In this document: in pieces, positions 7,289-12,028 of the stretch | How positions within the stretch are numbered: position 1 is the first letter of the stretch | Layout of the letters: each line of letters starts with the position of its first letter | Source: Methanobacteriota archaeon | GTDB lineage: Archaea > Thermoplasmatota > Poseidoniia > Poseidoniales > Poseidoniaceae | Direction: 5' to 3' | DNA length: 12,028 nucleotides | Assembly: GCA_002697705.1 (NCBI GenBank) | Contig: NZXL01000008.1 | Span: 1 to 12,028 of the forward strand | Translations under genes and position numbers: made by a program | Notes under the pieces: model-generated | Databases searched by the model: none | What the model was told of the DNA's origin: nothing | What the model saw: the letters and a program-made list of their open reading frames with translations, nothing else

Positions 7289-8248
7289 ATGGTTGATGGT
7301 TTTCTTGGCACTTTGACCACGGAACAAAGAACACTTTTGCATTTGTCTGACAATAAACTACCGAAGAACCAATGGGAGGCTCCGGCATCACTTACTCAAG
7401 CAGGTATTTCTGCTGCGGTACATGTTCAGAGAAAACATGTTCCCCGGACTCTAAAAAGATTAGAAAATAATGGACATGTAGATGTTACTAATCGGCACGT
7501 CCCAGGTGCTAAGCAAAGAAGGAAAGTCTACAGTTTAACAACTCTAGGTAGAGAGGTTTCTGCAGAATTGCGTAAGCAAATATTAGTTTTAGATATTACA
7601 AAAAACGAGGAAGTAATGAAATTAAGTGTACTTATCAAGCCAAGTGATAAGATTCTCGAACTATTATCCCACATTGATGAAAAAATGGTCTATCATAATT
7701 CTGCAGTAATATCCCCGGTATCAAACCCTGAGGGTGAGGCATCACTCGATGCGCAAGCAGGGGAGCAACTAGTGAAGCGAATGTTTGCAAGAGCATGGGA
7801 GGATGGTAAAATTACGAAAGATGAGCAACAATTGATTTCTGAAGTGGTTCAATTTCTTGGAATGCATCCTGAACGTGTGATGCGTTTATCAGAACAGGCC
7901 CGTAAAGAGCAAAATATACCACCTCCCGAAGAAATATATCTCGATATGTTGCGTCAGGCTCTAGTAGATGACTCTATTATTGAAGAAGAATTAGTTTTAC
8001 TCGACACTTTTAGAGTTGCATTTGGCATAGATACACAAACTCATGAAAGATTGTTAATGGAAGCTCAGAAAGAACCTGTTTATCCGCAAAATATTCAAAC
8101 TTACCATGACACATTGATCACTGCAATGGATGATGGAATAATTACTGAAGATGAGAGTGCAATGCTTGCAACATTAAGAAAATCCCTTGATGTTAGTGAT
8201 GGCGAACATGCTAGTTTATTGGCAAAAATTCGCGACACCCTAAAATGA
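7289..8248 (+). CDS. Winged-helix protein with three TerB-like helical repeats
   Basis: This 319-residue protein is probably a DNA-binding regulator. Residues 1 to about 100 look like a MarR-type winged helix: a helical start, SLTQAGISAAV as the helix-turn-helix entry, VPRTLKRLENNGHVDV as the recognition helix, and KQRRKVYSLTTLGREV as the wing and following helix. After a linker come three helical units in exact 55-residue register, marked by WEDGKITKDE (170-179), LVDDSIIEEE (225-234) and DDGIITEDE (281-289). Each is followed by a hydrophobic helix and a charged helix. The acidic DGxIxxDE pattern resembles the TerB or tellurite-resistance-like helical fold, which may bind metal; this is a resemblance only. 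The ATG at 7289 is the first good start and no strong ribosome-binding site is visible. The sugar-kinase-like gene follows after 32 bases. The target and signal are unknown. Confidence 0.65.
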   Translation: MVDGFLGTLTTEQRTLLHLSDNKLPKNQWEAPASLTQAGISAAVHVQRKHVPRTLKRLENNGHVDVTNRHVPGAKQRRKVYSLTTLGREVSAELRKQILVLDITKNEEVMKLSVLIKPSDKILELLSHIDEKMVYHNSAVISPVSNPEGEASLDAQAGEQLVKRMFARAWEDGKITKDEQQLISEVVQFLGMHPERVMRLSEQARKEQNIPPPEEIYLDMLRQALVDDSIIEEELVLLDTFRVAFGIDTQTHERLLMEAQKEPVYPQNIQTYHDTLITAMDDGIITEDESAMLATLRKSLDVSDGEHASLLAKIRDTLK

Positions 8249-8280
8249 ATAATCATACAGCGTATACATGAGGGAATGAA

Positions 8281-9342
8281 ATGGGGATGACCGATGAAGA
8301 AGTCGTACTTCACGATAATTTAAATTCCTTGAAGACGAATTTGAAAAAAGTTGAGACGGGAAAAATCGTATTGATTGGCGATATAATGCTTGACTGCTAC
8401 ATACATGGTTTTGCAAATAATCTAAACTCTAGAGCACCGGTTCCTGTCATTCGTGAAACCAGAAGAGAAGAAGATGTCGGAGCAGCTGCACACGTGGCAA
8501 GAGGGTTGGAATCAATGGGCTTTGAAAGCCAAATTTTTGGCGTAATAGGGGATGACAGAGCAGGAATGAGTATTCTGGAATTTCTTGAAGAAGAGAGAGT
8601 TTCTACCGATGGAATTGGCATCGTTGAAGGGCGAAAAACAACTGTAAAAACACGTCTTTTGGCAACTCGGGAAAGTTTGGTTCAAGGAGAACAACTACTT
8701 CTTCGATGGGATGTCGAAGATGACCAAAACATTCCTGATGAAGCTATTAAAGCGATATATGAACAAGCGATTGAACAATTGAAAGATTCATTCGCAGTAA
8801 TACTTTCCGACTATGGCCAGGGAGTAGTGAATGATGAAGGAGTAGATAGCATAATTAAGTCTGCTAAATCAATGAATATTCCTATTATTGCAGACCCAAA
8901 ACTTACTGGATTACATAGAACTCATGGCGTTGATTGGATCGTTTTTCAATCTAGAGGTTTCGAACTGATGAGAAGAAGAATAGGAGAAACTTCAGATGAT
9001 TCAGCAGCAAAAAATCTTATTCAAACATATGATTGGAAGCATCTAGTAGTATTATCTGGAGAAAATGGAGTTACTATCTATTCTGCAGGTGAAGAAACTG
9101 TTCATGCCCCTTGTACTTTGGGTGAATTACGCCAAATGATTGGTTTAATCGATGCAGCAGTGGTGGCAATTGCAATATCAATTTCGAATGATTTAGATGT
9201 CAATAATACAGCAATTCTAACAAATGCTGCATGTGAATGTATACTTGGTGCAGAACAAACCGATTCATTTGTACTTAGTCGTGATGACTTGGTCAATAGA
9301 ATAGGGGAAATAGCTTGGAATTTACAAGTTTCCAAACGCTAG
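8281..9342 (+). CDS. RfaE/HldE-like PfkB-family protein with altered active site (possible pseudokinase)
   Basis: The 353-residue protein aligns by eye along its whole length with the N-terminal kinase domain of HldE (heptose-7-phosphate kinase, PfkB or ribokinase fold). Shared features include IGDIMLDCYIHG (32-43), a following APVPV, VKTRLLATRESLVQGEQLLL, LSDYGQGVV and IADPK. Several ATP- or substrate-site elements are changed. The GGAANVA substrate loop is GAAAHVA (67-73), the TPN motif after the second half is lost, and the catalytic anion-hole signature GAGD is GLID (288-291), with the Asp kept but the glycines gone. It may therefore be a catalytically weak or inactive relative, or act on another substrate. 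There is no cytidylyltransferase domain as in bifunctional HldE. The start at 8281 has GAGGGA upstream; the ATG at 8287 is an alternative. The archease start follows eight bases after its stop, so they are probably co-transcribed. Confidence 0.75.
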   Translation: MGMTDEEVVLHDNLNSLKTNLKKVETGKIVLIGDIMLDCYIHGFANNLNSRAPVPVIRETRREEDVGAAAHVARGLESMGFESQIFGVIGDDRAGMSILEFLEEERVSTDGIGIVEGRKTTVKTRLLATRESLVQGEQLLLRWDVEDDQNIPDEAIKAIYEQAIEQLKDSFAVILSDYGQGVVNDEGVDSIIKSAKSMNIPIIADPKLTGLHRTHGVDWIVFQSRGFELMRRRIGETSDDSAAKNLIQTYDWKHLVVLSGENGVTIYSAGEETVHAPCTLGELRQMIGLIDAAVVAIAISISNDLDVNNTAILTNAACECILGAEQTDSFVLSRDDLVNRIGEIAWNLQVSKR

Positions 9343-9350
9343 GTGATAAT

Positions 9351-9848
9351 ATGAGCGCATGGACGCGTCCTACAACTGCAGACATTGGTTTGCGGGTTTT
9401 TTCCTCAAGTCTAGATAATCTATTTTGTGAAACAACTACAGGTATGCAAAATTTACTGATGACAAAAGATTCCAAGGTAAATATTAATTCAATAATTAGA
9501 CATAGTTCTCAGTGGAATGTATCACTTAGAAAAAATGGAACTTCTGATTATGAGATTTTACTCGTGAAATGGTTGGAAGAGGTATTGTACAGAAATGAAG
9601 TTCATGAAGAATTTTTATGCGAATTACAGATCATGATTTTTGATGATGATGAATATCTAAATTGCAATGCTCAAGTTGACTGGGTTGATAGTAAGTTAGT
9701 TGAAAAAGGAGTCGAAATTAAAGCGGTCACTTCACATGAATTGATAATAGAGCAATTGAAAGAAAATCAAGAACTCGGTAGCAAATGGGAAGAAGTCCCT
9801 TCATTCGTTGGCCCTGGATGGTATTGTGATATAGTATTCGACATCTAA
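9351..9848 (+). CDS. Archease (RtcB tRNA-ligase cofactor)
   Basis: Archease activates the RNA ligase RtcB, which rejoins tRNA halves after intron removal, and can affect other RNA-modifying enzymes. The 165-residue protein shows the family layout: RPTTADIGLRVFSSSLDNLF at the start (compare HTADIGIxxxGxxLxxxF), DYEILLVKWLEEVLY (67-80) in the middle, VEIKAVTSHELIIEQ (121-135), and a C-terminal strand ending DIVFDI. D11 and D164 correspond to the acidic residues expected near the metal site. The normal His of the first motif is replaced (PTTAD instead of EHTAD). The start at 9351 is chosen because AGGTGAT lies just upstream and TRPTTADIG then begins near the N-terminus; an upstream in-frame ATG at 9315 overlaps the previous gene. 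The stop overlaps the stop of the convergent small membrane gene. The likely partner endonuclease gene is in this window, but rtcB is not. Confidence 0.88.
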   Translation: MSAWTRPTTADIGLRVFSSSLDNLFCETTTGMQNLLMTKDSKVNINSIIRHSSQWNVSLRKNGTSDYEILLVKWLEEVLYRNEVHEEFLCELQIMIFDDDEYLNCNAQVDWVDSKLVEKGVEIKAVTSHELIIEQLKENQELGSKWEEVPSFVGPGWYCDIVFDI

Positions 9849-10081
9849 TTTTCAGTCGAATATCTCATCCTAATTCCAATCCAAAAACCAAATGTATTGA
9901 CTATCAAATCTGAAATTTTATTGATATTAGATTCGATAGCAAAATCGTATGGAAGATATAATTCCAAAACTTCCCAACCAACTGAAACAACTAGAAAAGC
10001 AATCCAATTAGTGGAAATAAATCTTCCAATAAAAGACCACATTAGGAAGTGACCCAGTGAATATAAATTGAGTACCGACAA
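9845..10081 (-). CDS. Small membrane protein with a WE-EL-D-N-G motif
   Basis: This 78-residue open frame encodes two or three hydrophobic segments. The order GHFLMWSFIGR, then SVGWEVLELYLP (33-44), then ISDLIVNTFGFWIGI (56-70) gives conserved-looking residues W36, E37, E40, D58, N62, G65 and G69. That pattern recalls VanZ-like proteins and the end of phosphatidylserine synthase 1-type enzymes, but no family can be assigned by eye. The start is uncertain: a TTG at 10081 falls in the T-tract that ends the SRP RNA gene, and the next ATG at 10042 would remove the GHF segment. The stop overlaps that of the archease by four bases on the opposite strand. It is likely real because of its patterned sequence and tight fit. 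Confidence 0.6.
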   Translation of the reverse strand: MSVLNLYSLGHFLMWSFIGRFISTNWIAFLVVSVGWEVLELYLPYDFAIESNINKISDLIVNTFGFWIGIRMRYSTEN

Positions 10082-10098
10082 AAAATCACCGAAGTGGG
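10080..10098 (-). terminator. T-rich terminator at the end of the SRP RNA
   Basis: On the - strand the RNA ends with CAC-UUCG-GUG followed by A and six T residues. Archaeal transcription normally stops at T-runs, so this is the likely 3' boundary. GUG could pair locally with CAC or with the RNA's 5' end. Confidence 0.6.
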
Positions 10099-10419
10099 AG
10101 GTCCAAGGGTGGACGCTCGTTTCTCAAGGCTAAATCCATACACTTTCTCCATCCCGCTACCCCACAGCACTCATGGCCCCGAGTAGGGCTGCTCCGTTCC
10201 CGGCCTGACCTGATTCCCCAGTTATTCAATTCCCGTTTCCCTCCGGATACGGTTCATGACACCCGAGTCATGTGGGGGCGAGACATCAACGTCCGCGCAC
10301 AGGAACCAAGAGACCGCTTTCGCCGCCCCAAGGAGTTCAGTCTACCATAAAGACGATTTGTAATACAGGGTACGCCTAGCTCCCCACCTATCCCGCTTAC
10401 CGGTTACAGCAGGTGTATT
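10084..10419 (-). ncRNA. Signal recognition particle RNA (archaeal 7S)
   Basis: This is the RNA scaffold of the signal recognition particle, which binds SRP54 and SRP19 and targets ribosomes to the membrane. On the - strand, bases 10210-10187 give GGUCAGG-CCG-GGAA-CGG-AGCAGCC, the universal helix 8 element: a GGAA tetraloop and the asymmetric SRP54-binding loop. A second hairpin, CAUGAC-UCGGGU-GUCAUG (10272-10255), is in the place of helix 6. Near the 5' end the motif UGUAACC (around 10407-10401) matches the conserved Alu-domain UGUAAC. CACC near 10415-10412 can pair with GGUG near 10090-10087, giving the closing helix 1 of archaeal SRP RNA. The region is far more GC-rich than its surroundings and has no coding frame. 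The ends are estimated to within about ten bases; total length is near 330. Confidence 0.95.
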
Positions 10420-10455
10420 TGAACGGAACGGTTGTTAAACCAATTCAGAATTATG

Positions 10456-10833
10456 TCATTCTTCGTATTTTGAGGGGCAAGATGTCTTTATGATATCTGC
10501 CTCAAGGAAATATACCCCATCCGAAAATCTCAAAATACCTTGGGCATAGACTGTTCGATTATCATCTAGGCCATTGGAAACTGAAGCATCGACATATTCA
10601 ATAGTGATATTAGAATTAGAACCATGGAGAATAAAGACCATCGTATTATTATCTATACTTCCATCGAGTACTTCACCACGAATGGAAATCTCTTTATCGA
10701 TAAATTGTTCTGGTGATTCCATTACTTCATCAACTGTTCGTGTTGGTTCAGGTGCTTCGATAATGATGACGCCAATTAATCCAATAGTAATTATTGCTCC
10801 AACAATCAAGAGTCTATTTTTACGAGAAAACAA
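10456..10833 (-). CDS. ccmE: CcmE-like heme chaperone with Cys-type CxxxY motif
   Basis: CcmE is a membrane-anchored, outward-facing OB-fold protein that carries heme covalently and hands it to apocytochromes c. The 125-residue protein has a basic N-terminus, one hydrophobic anchor (about 8-26), and a beta-rich domain with the CcmE order: a VDEVMESPEQFIDKEISIRG strand region, VLDGSI, ITIEYVD, TVYAQGILRFSDGVYFLEADII. The final strand is followed by C119-P-S-K-Y123. In classic CcmE this site is HxxxY with heme bound to the His; a CxxxY form is known from archaea and some sulfate reducers (the variant called system I*). That match supports the call. The start is TTG at 10833, immediately after the pyrD stop codon; GGTGGAG within the pyrD end would serve as ribosome-binding site. 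The SRP RNA gene lies just downstream. No other ccm genes are in this window. Confidence 0.8.
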   Translation of the reverse strand: MFSRKNRLLIVGAIITIGLIGVIIIEAPEPTRTVDEVMESPEQFIDKEISIRGEVLDGSIDNNTMVFILHGSNSNITIEYVDASVSNGLDDNRTVYAQGILRFSDGVYFLEADIIKTSCPSKYEE

Positions 10834-11970
10834 TTACTCCACCCCCTCGGTTTTGTGAGATAAACCAACTGCATCTTCTATGGAAGAGAGTCCATGTTGC
10901 TTCAATTTTTTATGAAGACCATTTACAATTGATTTTGTAATTCCTGCTCCTTCAAAAACAAAACCACTGTAGGCTTGAATTAATGTTGCACCAGCAGTAA
11001 TTTTCTCCCATGCATCATCAGCATTCATGATTCCTCCAACTCCAATTATAGGCCAATTTCCATCTGTAATGCGGTAAATTTGTTTTATGAATTCTGTTGA
11101 AATTTTGTTTAGAGGTTTACCGCTCATTCCTCCTTTTTGCCCAAAGACTTTCTCCTCGGACGGCGAATTAGGATCAGGGCGTGTAGTAGTGGTATTAGTT
11201 GCCACAATACCATCACAACCACTTGTAATAGCAGTTTTTACTACCAACTTTAGTTGGTCATCATCAAGTTCAGGAGCAATTTTTACAAGAATTGGTTTGG
11301 AATCAATTTTATGTTCTGCAGCCATTTTTTTGTTAACTTCTTGACATGCAGAAATGATTTTTGATAACTCTTCGTCATTTTGTAGTTCTCTTAAGTTAGG
11401 GGTATTGGGAGATGAAACATTTATCACAAAAACATCACCATAAACCCATAATCGTTTGAAAGTCGTAGAATAATCCTCAGATGATTTATCTAAAGGCGTC
11501 AATTTTGATTTACCTAGATTTATCCAAAGAGGTACATTAGGTCTTCCAAATTTATCGAAATGTCTTTTCAGATTTTCCGCTGTCTTTTCTGAACCAGGAT
11601 TATTGAATCCCATTCTGTTAACTAGAGACTTTGAAGATCCCGAACGGAACATTCTCGGTTTAGGATTCCCCAGTTGCTCTAATTCAGTGATGCCACCGAT
11701 TTCAATAAATCCAAGTCCTAAATTCTCCCAACCTCTCAGAGCCTCGGCCTTCTTGTCCATGCCTGCTGCTAAACCTAAAGGATGAGGGTATTGGGAACCT
11801 AAAAACTGAACTGGAAGTGTTTTATTAGGGTTGTATAAAATTCTAAGAGGAAGTCTCGTCAAAGGATTAGATGAAAGTAATTTCAGTAATTTAATTGCTC
11901 TCGAATGGGCACGCTCAGAATCTTGAAGCGCCAAAATCGGACGCCCGAAGAGCCTAAATCCAAGTCCCAT
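10834..11970 (-). CDS. pyrD: Dihydroorotate dehydrogenase, quinone-dependent (class 2)
   Basis: This FMN enzyme oxidises dihydroorotate to orotate in pyrimidine synthesis and passes electrons to the quinone pool. Signatures include HPLGLAAGMDKKAEAL (63-78, FMN site), NRMGFNNPG (118-126), a central INVSSPNTPNLREL (183-196) with the Ser that acts as base in class 2 enzymes, VKIAPELDDDQL, ATNTTTTRP, and GVGGIMNADDAWEKITAGATLIQAYSGFVFEG near the end. The N-terminal extension of about 50 mainly helical residues and the Ser base (Cys in class 1) place it in class 2, which is membrane-associated and tied to respiration. The length of 378 is slightly above the usual 340-370. The ATG at 11970 follows a weak GTGAG. 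The ccmE-like TTG start follows its stop directly, implying an operon. Confidence 0.96.
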   Translation of the reverse strand: MGLGFRLFGRPILALQDSERAHSRAIKLLKLLSSNPLTRLPLRILYNPNKTLPVQFLGSQYPHPLGLAAGMDKKAEALRGWENLGLGFIEIGGITELEQLGNPKPRMFRSGSSKSLVNRMGFNNPGSEKTAENLKRHFDKFGRPNVPLWINLGKSKLTPLDKSSEDYSTTFKRLWVYGDVFVINVSSPNTPNLRELQNDEELSKIISACQEVNKKMAAEHKIDSKPILVKIAPELDDDQLKLVVKTAITSGCDGIVATNTTTTRPDPNSPSEEKVFGQKGGMSGKPLNKISTEFIKQIYRITDGNWPIIGVGGIMNADDAWEKITAGATLIQAYSGFVFEGAGITKSIVNGLHKKLKQHGLSSIEDAVGLSHKTEGVE

Positions 11971-12028
11971 GATTAACTCACATCAACGGTATGCTTCAAG
12001 ACTTGCGCTTGCATGGCCATGATATGCG
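11971..12028. other. Unassigned flank upstream of pyrD
   Basis: Two - strand frames are open from the right edge to a stop: one ending QAQVLKHTVDVS with TAA at 11975-11973, the other ending HASASLEAYR with TGA at 11985-11983. Either could be the end of an upstream gene in an operon with pyrD. A + strand ATG at 11991 is also open to the edge. The stretch is too short to choose, or it may be only a promoter. Confidence 0.2.

Noticed and set aside
9393..9402. T-run as a transcription terminator
   Set aside because: It lies inside the archease coding region, near its start, and encodes family residues.
10120..10420. tRNA or rRNA fragment in the GC-rich stretch
   Set aside because: No cloverleaf with a T-loop is seen, and the helix 8 sequence identifies the stretch as SRP RNA.
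10574..10858. Open frame on the + strand over ccmE
   Set aside because: Its low-complexity Ser/Ile-rich translation is the mirror of the CcmE-like gene, which has clear family motifs.
1..12028. CRISPR array, insertion sequence or prophage
   Set aside because: No spaced repeats, transposase or integrase motifs, or terminal inverted repeats were seen; the window looks like ordinary chromosomal core.

Overview
The window looks like AT-rich DNA from a marine planktonic archaeon of the Thermoplasmatota, most likely Marine Group II (Poseidoniales) or the related Group III. This is inferred from gene content and was not tested by phylogeny. The pointers are an archaeal-type signal recognition particle RNA, a tandem-repeat tRNA-splicing endonuclease, an archease, archaeal ribosome-binding sites, and respiratory functions (proton-translocating transhydrogenase, quinone-type dihydroorotate dehydrogenase, Tat export, a cytochrome-maturation protein) typical of these aerobic archaea.

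Layout. Bases 1-6096 are read on the + strand. They hold the end of a transhydrogenase alpha subunit, pntB, a secreted Reeler-like protein with an odd Cys-Ser-Cys-His motif, a tatC-like gene with a long C-terminal extension, and an M6-family metalloprotease with a C-terminal membrane anchor. A convergent endA-like splicing endonuclease (6098-7204, - strand) follows, its stop codon one base from that of the protease. A short divergent intergenic region then leads into a second + strand run: a winged-helix protein with three internal repeats, an RfaE/HldE-like sugar kinase that has lost its active-site signature, and an archease. From 9845 to 11970 everything is on the - strand. In transcription order these genes are pyrD (class 2), a small CcmE-like protein with the Cys-type heme-binding motif, the SRP RNA, and a small membrane protein whose stop codon overlaps that of the archease.

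How the parts fit. PntAB is expected to make NADPH from the proton gradient. TatC would export folded proteins. PyrD would feed electrons from pyrimidine synthesis to quinones. The CcmE-like protein and the Cys-Ser-Cys-His protein raise the possibility of a variant cytochrome c maturation route. EndA and archease are both tRNA-processing proteins: intron excision, and activation of the ligase RtcB. The SRP RNA serves membrane insertion of proteins.

The best candidates for something undescribed are the CXCH protein combined with a CxxxY CcmE, the roughly 200-residue extension on TatC, and the degenerate heptose-kinase-like protein. All assignments come from reading motifs by eye. No homology search was run.
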